From Proteobacteria bacterium ST_bin16 (GTDB taxonomy: Bacteria > Pseudomonadota > Gammaproteobacteria > Burkholderiales > Nitrosomonadaceae), in NCBI GenBank assembly GCA_002083595.1, contig MSXT01000009.1, positions 49,905 to 113,904 of the forward strand: a stretch of DNA of 64,000 nt, written 5' to 3'. Positions 50,801 through 58,870 of this stretch are shown here, piece after piece. Position numbers and translations under genes: made by a program. Position 1 is the stretch's first letter; every line of letters starts with the position of its first letter. The notes below the pieces were generated by a model. That model made no database searches. It was given only the letters and a program-made list of their open reading frames with translations, and was not told where the DNA came from.

Positions 50801-50862
50801 GAATATGTCGCAAAAACCTAAAATTTGCGACATATTCGATTGACCTGTCGCTGTGGGCGACA
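50801..50862 (+). repeat. Two adjacent palindromes built from TGTCGC/GCGACA
   Basis: GAATATGTCGCAAA (50801-50814) and TTTGCGACATATTC (50824-50837) form a perfect 14-base inverted repeat. A second hairpin, TGTCGC (50846-50851) with GCGACA (50857-50862), follows. No T run is present on either strand. It sits at the junction of ychF and the type I operon, so it may be a terminator variant, an operator or a mark of the insertion edge. Confidence 0.5.
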
Positions 50863-50935
50863 TAATGAAGTGGCGGGTAATGTAATCCGTTCGCGAGCCG
50901 ACTTACTATTATAACCACTACTTTTCTGATTCGAT

Positions 50936-51694
50936 TCACACCGGCCCGCCATTGGGCGGCGGTGTTTTCGGCGGCGTCCTGCCCGTATGATAGGTTGCAT
51001 CGAACACCATGTCTGTTAACCAGCGCTTGAAGTTGGGGTTGTCGCTGAATTGCTTGAATAGCTCGGTGTGATCGGCAAGCAGTTCCAGAACAACGCGGTT
51101 GAGGGCTTTGTCGTGTTCCAGCTTGGCATTCTGCTTGTCGGAGTTCGCCTGCGCATTCTGATAGGCTTTGTCCTGGGCTACCCGTGCAGGGATTTCTTCG
51201 GTGATAACCTTGCGGATTTTATCTTCATCCTTCCATTCAACATTGCCAAACAGATCATTGAAGGTCTTGATGATGTTCGACAGTTTGTCGATGTCCGGCT
51301 CGCCCTTTCCGCCACCGGCACCCAGGGGCACAGGTTCGAGCATTGCGTCGGTATCGTCCATCGCCAACTTGAGCGCCGTCTGTGCTTCCACGCGGTAACT
51401 GTCCATGTCGATAGTATCTAGCACGCCTTTGGAAAGGTCTTCCTCCTTGGGCGCGGGCAGTTTTGGAATCAAAAAATTCAGGAAGATCGATAGTTTCTCC
51501 CATGCCGGGTGGCCATAGCTAAGGATTGCAGCTAGGAAACCATAGCTACGGACGAATGCCTTAGCGTTGCCTTTGAACTTCACTTGACCATCTTCATCCA
51601 GTTTTTCTTTGTATTCTTCCACGCATACGTCGAGAATCGGATCCAGCTTGTCCCGGTCAGCCCCGCTCAGATACAAAGCGACCAAGTTCTCCAC
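50936..51694 (-). pseudogene. hsdR: hsdR, C-terminal fragment after frameshift
   Basis: This 252-residue frame is the C-terminal part of the type I restriction subunit (helical region that docks on the methylase). 'LYLSGADRDKLDPILD', 'EDGQVKFKGNAKAFVRSYGF' and 'FLIPKLPAPKEEDLSKG' are typical HsdR sequence. It is out of frame with the upstream hsdR part: 768 plus 252 residues add up to a full HsdR of about 1020. The frame starts at GTG 51694 without a ribosome binding site. Reading back in this frame gives GWQQVENL, which continues 'LDGQQV' if one base is added at the TAG (51706-51708). Confidence 0.85.
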
Positions 51695-51705
51695 CTGTTG
51701 CCAGC

Positions 51706-54012
51706 CTACACCTGCTGACCGTCAAGTTCACTCTTCAGATCGTGCAACTTGTTGGGGTCAGTCTCGCCAATCTGGATCGTGGCGCGGTAGTAATCCTGGA
51801 ACGCTGTTTTCACGGCCTCGGCGTTGTCGGCAAAATCCAGCACGAAAGTATCGTATTTTTGCGGGTGTGCACGATTGAGGCGCGAAAGCGTCTGCACCGC
51901 CAGCACACCGGCAAGAGGCTTGTCCACATACATCGTGTGCAATAATGGCTCGTCGAAGCCGGTAACAAACTTGTTCGCGACGATTAAGAAGCGATACGGG
52001 TCTTGCTTGAGATGAGACGGGATGTCCTTGCTCGGGAAACCATTCAGATCGGCCTCAGTCTTCTTCATACCGCCGATATCGAAGTCGCCCGAATACGCCA
52101 CGATAGCTTTGTACGGACTCTTGATCTGGGTAAGGTAATCTGAAACCTCGCGGAAGTAGTCGATGGCCCGCGCAATGCCGTTGCACACGATCATCGCCCG
52201 CGCCTTACCGTCGATTTTTTGTTTTCCTGCCACCTGTTTGATGAAATGATCGACCATAATCTCGGTCTTGCTGCGAATGGCTTTGTCATGCGATTCGACA
52301 TAGTGGCGGATTTTCTTCAGCGCCTTGATTTTGTCGAAATCCGGATCGTCCTCCACTGTCTTGGCTACGTGGTAGAAGCTATTGACCGTGGTGTAATGCT
52401 CCACCACATCAAGGATAAACTTCTCCTGGATCGCTTGCTTGGTAGTGTAGGTCAATTCCTCCGGCGAGCGGAATTGTGGCTTATCACCGGTATCGATTTT
52501 CTCGCCGAACAGCTCCAGTGTTTTACTCTTGGGTGTGGCGGTGAAAGCGAAGTAGCTGGCGTTGGATAGCTGCCGCCGCGACTGAATGCGCGCCTCGATC
52601 TCTGCATTCACCGCATCTTGCGTGGCGTCTTCCTCGAAGACTTCCTCACCGGTTTTTCCGCCCAGCGCTTCGTGCATACGCGCCGTGGTCTTGCCACCTT
52701 GGCTGGAATGCGCTTCGTCGATCAACAGCGCGAATTTCTTGCCGGAGAGGTCGCCCAGTTCGTCGAGGATAAACGGAAACTTCTGCACCGTGGTGACGAT
52801 GATTTTTTTGCCGCGGCGCAAGTATTCGCGCAACTCTTGTGCGTTGTCGGAGTGGCCGAAGATCGATGCCACGTGATCGTAGCCCTTAATAGTACGGGCA
52901 ATCTGTGTGTCCAATGCACGCCGGTCGGTGATGACGATGATCGAATCAAACTGAGCCACCAGCGGGTCGGCGGCAGTGCGAAGTTCCACCAGTTGGTGGG
53001 CCAGCCACGCAATCGTGTTGCTCTTACCACTGCCCGCCGAGTGCTGAATCAAGTACCGCTTGCCCACCCCGTCGGCACGAGCGCGGCGCAGCAGGGCGCG
53101 GACGGTGCGCAACTGGTGGAAGCGCGGAAAGATCTGCTTTCGCTTTTTGCGTTTCTTGCCGTTGGTGCCGGCTTCCTCTTCTTCTACCACCTGCGCGAAG
53201 CTCTCGATGATGTTGGCCAGCGATTCCTTTGTCAGCACCTGCTTCCATAAGTAATCGGTCTTCAAGCCATTCGGATTGGGCGGATTGCCTGCGCCACCGT
53301 CCCAGCCTTGATTGAACGGCAGGAACCAAGATGCCTTGCCCTTCAACTCAGTGCAGAAGCCCACCTCGGCGTCATCCACAGCAAAATGCGCCACGCAACG
53401 GCCTAGCTGGAACAACAATTCTTGGGGTTCTCGCGTGGTTTGGTACTGCACAATGGCATCGGCCAGCGTCTTCTTGGTCAGTGAGTTCTTCAACTCGAAA
53501 GTCAGCACCGGCAATCCGTTGATAAAAATCACCATATCCAGCTCGTTGCCGGAGTCGTTGCTGTAGCGCACTTGCCGGGTAACGCTGAAGATGTTCTTGT
53601 CAAAGGCTTCGGCAGCATCGGCGTTGCCCGGCGTGGGCAGCAGCTTGTAGAGATCGACATGAACCGGCCCATGACTCACACTCTTGCGTAGTACATCCAC
53701 CGTGCCGCGTTTGGTAATCTCACCCTGCAAGCGATGCAAAAACTGCACGCGCTTGATACCCTCGGAAGCCAGCTCCAACGTTTCCACCGCTTCCGGCTGA
53801 GTGGCCTTCAGGAAAGCCAGCAACTGCACCACGTCCAACGCCACATCGCGGTTGTAATCACTGGCGCGTCCCAGCACATAACCGCCTGGCGCATAAACCG
53901 CCGCAGGCCGTTCCAGTGTATTCGCTGTCATGGACGGATGCTCGCTGATCCCCGCCAGATACCTGACAATCAGCCGCTCAAACTCTCTTTCACTGGTATC
54001 CGTCGGCTTCAT
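51706..54012 (-). CDS. hsdR: Type I restriction enzyme HsdR, N-terminal 3/4 (frameshifted)
   Basis: ATP-dependent translocase/endonuclease subunit. The 768 visible residues carry the nuclease site (Asp159 and E173-L-K175 in 'NELDMVIFINGLPVLTFELK'), the Walker A 'IQHSAGSGKSN', the DEAH-type 'LLIDEAHSSQGG' and 'FAFTATPKSKTLELFG', so the catalytic and motor domains are complete. A TAG caused by a one-base deletion cuts off the last 250 residues. Whether the protein still assembles is unknown. Its ATG overlaps the rhuM stop (ATGA), placing it last in hsdM-hsdS-rhuM-hsdR. Confidence 0.9.
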   Translation of the reverse strand: MKPTDTSEREFERLIVRYLAGISEHPSMTANTLERPAAVYAPGGYVLGRASDYNRDVALDVVQLLAFLKATQPEAVETLELASEGIKRVQFLHRLQGEITKRGTVDVLRKSVSHGPVHVDLYKLLPTPGNADAAEAFDKNIFSVTRQVRYSNDSGNELDMVIFINGLPVLTFELKNSLTKKTLADAIVQYQTTREPQELLFQLGRCVAHFAVDDAEVGFCTELKGKASWFLPFNQGWDGGAGNPPNPNGLKTDYLWKQVLTKESLANIIESFAQVVEEEEAGTNGKKRKKRKQIFPRFHQLRTVRALLRRARADGVGKRYLIQHSAGSGKSNTIAWLAHQLVELRTAADPLVAQFDSIIVITDRRALDTQIARTIKGYDHVASIFGHSDNAQELREYLRRGKKIIVTTVQKFPFILDELGDLSGKKFALLIDEAHSSQGGKTTARMHEALGGKTGEEVFEEDATQDAVNAEIEARIQSRRQLSNASYFAFTATPKSKTLELFGEKIDTGDKPQFRSPEELTYTTKQAIQEKFILDVVEHYTTVNSFYHVAKTVEDDPDFDKIKALKKIRHYVESHDKAIRSKTEIMVDHFIKQVAGKQKIDGKARAMIVCNGIARAIDYFREVSDYLTQIKSPYKAIVAYSGDFDIGGMKKTEADLNGFPSKDIPSHLKQDPYRFLIVANKFVTGFDEPLLHTMYVDKPLAGVLAVQTLSRLNRAHPQKYDTFVLDFADNAEAVKTAFQDYYRATIQIGETDPNKLHDLKSELDGQQV

Positions 54013-55091
54013 GCCTCATCCTCCCTGTTCTTACGCACACGTTTGGGCTTTGCTTCCACGCCGGGTGCGCGTCCGGACTCGATCTGCTGCAACGCACGGT
54101 CGAAATCGCTCTCGAACAACCGGTCCTGCACGATGCGGTATTTCTCGAATTCGCTTTCGGCGTGGGTCCTGGCGATTTCTGCCGTAACCCGGCCAGCATC
54201 CTGCAATACTCCCCGGTCGGTCGCTTCGATGAAGCGATTCAAACGCAATTCCCAATCCTGCATCGTCATCGGGATTTGCCGCTGCGCCATGTCTTCGGCG
54301 ATATCCAAGTACGCCGATACCAGCCGCTGCAACTGCGACATTTCGGCTTCGGTTAAGTAGTTTTTGGCTACGGCCACATCGAATTTCTGGATTTTGCCCA
54401 GCGGCGCATCCTTCCAGTTGGTCAACCCCATATTCTCTTTTCCGGCATCGGCCCGGTGGAAAACCACCTCGGCTGCTGTCTGGCCATGAATCGCCCAGTG
54501 CAGCTTGTTCTGCACCGTGGCGAAAAAGCGCTGCGTAGCCTGCGCGGTCACGTCATAGTCTATGGCCGTGGCGTAGATGTCGGTGATCTTCTGATAAAAC
54601 TTGCGCTCCGAGAGGCGAATTTCGCGGATGCGCTGCAACTGTTCTTCAAAATACTGCCGGGTCAGCACCGAACCGTCGTTCTTCAGCCGCTCGTCGTCCA
54701 TGGCAAAACCCTTGCGGGTGAAAGACTCGACAATGCCCGTGGCCCACTTGCGAAACTGCACCGCGCGCCCGGAATTGACCTTGTACCCCACGGCAATGAT
54801 CGCGGCAAGATTATAGTGCTGGGTGTCATAAGCCTTGCCGTCGGCGGCAGTTATCCGAAATTTTCGGATAACTGAATCCGCCTGCAGCTCGCTATCGGAA
54901 AATACTTTTTTCAGGTGATAGTTAATGGTGCGCACGTCCACGTCATAGAGCTGAGCCATCATTTTCTGCGTCAACCAGACATTTTCATCAGCATACACCG
55001 CCTCCACTCCACCCTGACCCGTGGCGGCCACAAAGATCAGGTACTCCGCTGCCGATGAACGCACCGTGGAGACGTCATTCTTCTTCGTCAT
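54009..55091 (-). CDS. rhuM: RhuM-family protein within the type I RM operon
   Basis: A 360-residue protein of the 'virulence RhuM' family, named after a Salmonella pathogenicity-island gene and often found inside type I RM operons. The N-terminal part has an HTH-like region 'LTQKMMAQLYDVDVRTINYHLKK' (in pieces 'LTQKMMAQLY' and 'RTINYHLKK'), then 'AIIAVGYKVNSGRAVQFRKWAT' and 'LTEAEMSQLQRLVSAYLD'. The biochemical role is unknown. The ATG at 55091 is chosen because GAGGAG lies seven bases upstream; it overlaps hsdS by 17 bases. The longer frame to 55220 is unlikely. Confidence 0.85.
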   Translation of the reverse strand: MTKKNDVSTVRSSAAEYLIFVAATGQGGVEAVYADENVWLTQKMMAQLYDVDVRTINYHLKKVFSDSELQADSVIRKFRITAADGKAYDTQHYNLAAIIAVGYKVNSGRAVQFRKWATGIVESFTRKGFAMDDERLKNDGSVLTRQYFEEQLQRIREIRLSERKFYQKITDIYATAIDYDVTAQATQRFFATVQNKLHWAIHGQTAAEVVFHRADAGKENMGLTNWKDAPLGKIQKFDVAVAKNYLTEAEMSQLQRLVSAYLDIAEDMAQRQIPMTMQDWELRLNRFIEATDRGVLQDAGRVTAEIARTHAESEFEKYRIVQDRLFESDFDRALQQIESGRAPGVEAKPKRVRKNREDEA

Positions 55092-56451
55092 CGCTATTCT
55101 CCTCTCCGGCCATTTCATCTTGGTCATCGCCGAGCGCAGCCAACTCCTCATCGTTGACGTCATCATCCGGGCTGGGCCGCCAGTCGCGCACATCCACCTG
55201 GCCGGTGACCACATCGGCAATCAGCCGATCACGGTATTCGCGGATCAGGTCGATCTCGTGCTTGGCACGGGTGATGGCTTCGTCTAGGTCTTTCGTTTCA
55301 TACGCGACGAACGACAGAATTTGCTCTTGCTCATCAATAGGAGGAACTGGAAGCCGCATGTTGCCGATGAACGCCCAATCGGCGCGCGGCATCTTTGCGC
55401 CAGCCGTTGAGCTATTGATGAGATCAATGACACGCTTACAACGCAGCATCTGTTCGAGAAAGGTGGGGAGCACAAGCTCCTTGCGCGACCTAAGCACGAG
55501 GAGTTCGCTGACGCACACACCCGCACGTGAGGCGCACGTCACTTTCGCCAAGTACGGACGGAGCTTGCCGAACAGAACGTCGTCGATGACGAACCGCTTC
55601 ACAGTGCTCGCAAACTCGACTTCGCCTTCGAGTGGACGTGCAACACCCGTCCAGCTCTCGATGTGTTCCAGTGCCAGATAGACTTCATCGTTGGCTTTGG
55701 TGCTGATCTGACTCGTGACGTTACTCGCCAGGAATTTCAAGCGCCGTAGTTCCCAATGCTCCGGAATCTCGCCTAGCCACTCAATACCAGATGGCTTCAG
55801 TGTCACTGATGCATCAATGCCGCGCGTGACGGCTTGATCGATAATACGCAGCTTCTGCTCGGTCAGCAGCGCGATGAGGTCGCGCTTGGCCTTGATGAAA
55901 CGGGCAATATGCGCGTCCTGCGTACGCAGATAGGCAACGATTGTTTCTTGTTCGTCAGCGGGAGGCAATAGCGCCGAGACGCTGTAGAAGTCGTCCGTAT
56001 ACAAGCGCCAGAAACCCTCAACAATGCCTTTTGTCCTGCGACGAAACTCAGCAACGTAGCCCGGCGTCTTGAAGAGTAGTTCGCAGTACTGAACCGATGT
56101 TCCCGGCTTGGGCCGAAGAACCGTGTAGTCCGGGCTAACGATACCTGATTGCTTGGCTCGCGCAAAAACCCCGAGGTGCGCCTTCAACCGGTTCAGTACC
56201 AGATCATGTGTTTCCACGAGCTTGCCGCCCGCGTAGTTTTCCGACTGAAGGCTCTTACGACTCAGACTCTTGCTTGGAACAAGACCATGAACTTGACTCA
56301 TGGAAAGATGAGTTTCATCTCCATGAACTGAACGGTGATCAACCTCCCTGAAGAGGAATCGGTTGCGACGTGTATCCCAGTGGGCTGGGATGATGCCAAC
56401 CCAAGGCAACCCTGATTCTTTGTACGCTGCATGGGCAGGAAGCTTCTGCAT
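55075..56451 (-). CDS. hsdS: Type I restriction-modification specificity subunit HsdS
   Basis: Recognises the bipartite DNA target and holds two HsdM. It is 458 residues with two target-recognition domains, each beginning 'W.G.IP.HW' ('LPWVGIIPAHWDTRR' and 'IEWLGEIPEHWELRR') and each followed by a conserved helical spacer ('IVAYLRTQDAHIARFIKAKRDLIALLTEQK', 'ILSFVAYETKDLDEAITRAK', quoted in part). The C-terminus is acidic. Its ATG overlaps the hsdM TGA by one base (TGATG). Confidence 0.92.
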   Translation of the reverse strand: MQKLPAHAAYKESGLPWVGIIPAHWDTRRNRFLFREVDHRSVHGDETHLSMSQVHGLVPSKSLSRKSLQSENYAGGKLVETHDLVLNRLKAHLGVFARAKQSGIVSPDYTVLRPKPGTSVQYCELLFKTPGYVAEFRRRTKGIVEGFWRLYTDDFYSVSALLPPADEQETIVAYLRTQDAHIARFIKAKRDLIALLTEQKLRIIDQAVTRGIDASVTLKPSGIEWLGEIPEHWELRRLKFLASNVTSQISTKANDEVYLALEHIESWTGVARPLEGEVEFASTVKRFVIDDVLFGKLRPYLAKVTCASRAGVCVSELLVLRSRKELVLPTFLEQMLRCKRVIDLINSSTAGAKMPRADWAFIGNMRLPVPPIDEQEQILSFVAYETKDLDEAITRAKHEIDLIREYRDRLIADVVTGQVDVRDWRPSPDDDVNDEELAALGDDQDEMAGEENSDDEEE

Positions 56452-58835
56452 CAGCTATCTCCCACGATCTTGTGCAGCAAGCCCTCGGTCTGCTGCTCCA
56501 GCTTGAGGATGTCGGCGCGGATTTCATCTAGCGTCCGCAGCGGCGCCGGTTTGTAAAAGTAACGGGCAAACGAAATCTCGTAGCCGGTCTGGGTCTTGGT
56601 CCTGTCGATCCAGGCATCCGGCGCGTGCGGCAGCACCTCACGCGCAAAGAACGCGTCGATGCCGCCCGGCTCCTTGAGCGGCACTTGCTCGGTGTCGCGC
56701 AGATCGGTGTCGGTTTCGTACTCCACTAGGTAGCGATCCTTGCCCACGGTTTCCAGGTACGCGCCGCGTATGTTCATTTGACTGGATTCAAAGTGCTCGC
56801 CAGTCTTCATTTTGGTGCGCTTGGCAATGACCGGCGGTGCGGTTTCGTCGCGCCAGCTCACTGCGTTGTAGATCGCTTTCTTCTCCGGGGCGCTTAAACT
56901 TTTGCCGTGCGCCTTCATTGTGGCTTCGAAGCGGGCGCGGAATTCGTTATGGTCGTCGAATAGATCTTCGCCGATTTCTTGCTGTGCCAGCCGGGCCAGT
57001 TCGACCAAGGTCTTGTCGCGCTGCCACGTGGACAAGTCGAGCAACTTCTTGCGGCGCTTTTCCGGTATCGCCTTGTTGGCGGGCATTGCGTCATCATCGG
57101 AATCGCCGCCGGTGTCTTCGTCGCCATCGTTGTCAGATTCGCCTCTAAGCCAGGCATCGATCTCCGGCTTAAATTTAGCGAATGCCTCGTAGAGCTTGCC
57201 GCTATATTGGGCATAAATCTCGGCGCGCAAGGCTTCGTCGCCGCTGGCAAAGCGCAGAGTTTCGATGGCGGCGTGCTTCAGTTGGCTTTTCAGACGTAGC
57301 GGGCGCTCGACGGTAATCTTCCAGTAGCCGAAATCGGTGGTGTCGAACCACTTGCAATCCGCTGTATCCTGCGGCTCGCCGAGATACAAGTCCAGAATAC
57401 GCTGGATGTCGGCTTCGGACAGCTCGCAGTTTTTCTTGCCCAGGTTGCGGCGCAGCGGCTGAAACCACTTGCTGGCGTCGATCAACTGCACGAGACCACG
57501 GCGAGCCTCGGCCTTCTTGTTCGCCAGAACCCAGATGTAGGTGGCGATGCCAGTGTTGTAGAAGATGTTCAAGGGTAATGCGATGATGGCTTCAAGCCAA
57601 TCGTTCTCCAGCACCCAGCGACGGATGTTGCTCTCGCCCTGACCGGCATCGCCGGTGAACAGGGCGGAACCATTATGGACAAGAGCGATGCGGCTGCCCA
57701 GCGGTGTGTTGTGTTTCATCTTCTGCAGCTTGTTTACCTGGAACATGAGCTGGCCGTCGCTGGATCGCGTGATGAGCTTGAACTCGGCATCACCGCCGTG
57801 ATTGACGATGAAGCGCGAATCGTTGAATTCCTTCTTACCGCCCATCCGCTCCAGATCGGTCTTCCAGCTCTTGCCATAGGGCGGGTTGGAGATCATGAAG
57901 TCGAACTCGCGGCTGCGGAATTGATCGGCGGACAGCGTGGATTTGTCCGCGCCCCCGACAATGTTCTCGGCTTCCGCGCCTTCACCCTTCAACAACAAGT
58001 CGGCCTTGCAGATGGCGTAGGTTTCATCGCTGATTTCCTGCCCGAACAGGTGGATGGATACTTCCTTGCCGTGTGCCGCGGCCAGTTCCCGCAAAGCTTC
58101 CTCGGCCACGGTCAGCATCCCGCCAGTGCCGCAACTGCCGTCGTACAGCGAATAGGTACTGGACTCGATCCGGTCGGCCACCGGCAGAAATAGCAGCTTG
58201 GCCATCAGTTGCACCACGTCGCGCGGGGTGAAGTGCTCACCAGCTTCCTCGTTGTTCTCTTCGTTGAAGCGGCGTATCAATTCCTCGAACACTGTTCCCA
58301 TGCCGTGATTGTCCAAAGCCGGGAGCTTGATGCGTCCGTCGGCATCCTTGACCGGCAGCGGGGAGAGATTGACCCCGGGGTCGAGGAAATCCTCGATTAA
58401 GTAGCCAAGGACTTGGGCGTCCACGAGCTTCTGAATTTGGTTGCGGAAATTGAAGTTGGTGAGAATTTCTTGCACATTGGGCGAGAAGCCGTCCAAATAG
58501 GCGATGAAGTCATCGCGTAAGCGCTGCCCTTGGCTGCTTGCTTTAAGCTTGGTCAGCGTGAACTCGGAGACATTGTAGAACGCTTGCCCCGCTGCCATGC
58601 GTAATGCGCCGTCTTGCTCGGCCACCTCGTGGGCATCGAGAAATTTCTTGCGCTCCAGCACCGCTTGCTTGGTTGGCTCCAGCACGGCATCGAGACGCCG
58701 CAGCACGGTAAAGGGAAGGATAACGTCGCGGTACTTTCCACGAACGTACACATCGCGCAGACGATCGTCAGCGATGTTCCAGATGAAATCGGAAACCCAT
58801 TTGATTTGGCTTTGATCTTGCTGCTTTACGTTCAT
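56451..58835 (-). CDS. hsdM: Type I restriction-modification DNA adenine methylase HsdM
   Basis: N6-adenine methyltransferase that protects host DNA. It is 794 residues, clearly longer than the classic HsdM of about 500. SAM motif I is 'YDGSCGTGGM' at 231-240 and the catalytic motif IV is 'NPPY' at 317-320 ('DFMISNPPYGKSW'). The N-terminal helical domain and 'AGEHFTPRDVVQLMAKL' are typical. The extra C-terminal part (from about 500) holds an acidic stretch ('GESDNDGDEDTGGDSDDD') and further helical regions. First gene of the operon, 35 bases after rapA. Confidence 0.93.
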   Translation of the reverse strand: MNVKQQDQSQIKWVSDFIWNIADDRLRDVYVRGKYRDVILPFTVLRRLDAVLEPTKQAVLERKKFLDAHEVAEQDGALRMAAGQAFYNVSEFTLTKLKASSQGQRLRDDFIAYLDGFSPNVQEILTNFNFRNQIQKLVDAQVLGYLIEDFLDPGVNLSPLPVKDADGRIKLPALDNHGMGTVFEELIRRFNEENNEEAGEHFTPRDVVQLMAKLLFLPVADRIESSTYSLYDGSCGTGGMLTVAEEALRELAAAHGKEVSIHLFGQEISDETYAICKADLLLKGEGAEAENIVGGADKSTLSADQFRSREFDFMISNPPYGKSWKTDLERMGGKKEFNDSRFIVNHGGDAEFKLITRSSDGQLMFQVNKLQKMKHNTPLGSRIALVHNGSALFTGDAGQGESNIRRWVLENDWLEAIIALPLNIFYNTGIATYIWVLANKKAEARRGLVQLIDASKWFQPLRRNLGKKNCELSEADIQRILDLYLGEPQDTADCKWFDTTDFGYWKITVERPLRLKSQLKHAAIETLRFASGDEALRAEIYAQYSGKLYEAFAKFKPEIDAWLRGESDNDGDEDTGGDSDDDAMPANKAIPEKRRKKLLDLSTWQRDKTLVELARLAQQEIGEDLFDDHNEFRARFEATMKAHGKSLSAPEKKAIYNAVSWRDETAPPVIAKRTKMKTGEHFESSQMNIRGAYLETVGKDRYLVEYETDTDLRDTEQVPLKEPGGIDAFFAREVLPHAPDAWIDRTKTQTGYEISFARYFYKPAPLRTLDEIRADILKLEQQTEGLLHKIVGDS

Positions 58836-58870
58836 GATTCTTCCTGATTTCCAACGGTATTCACCAACAC

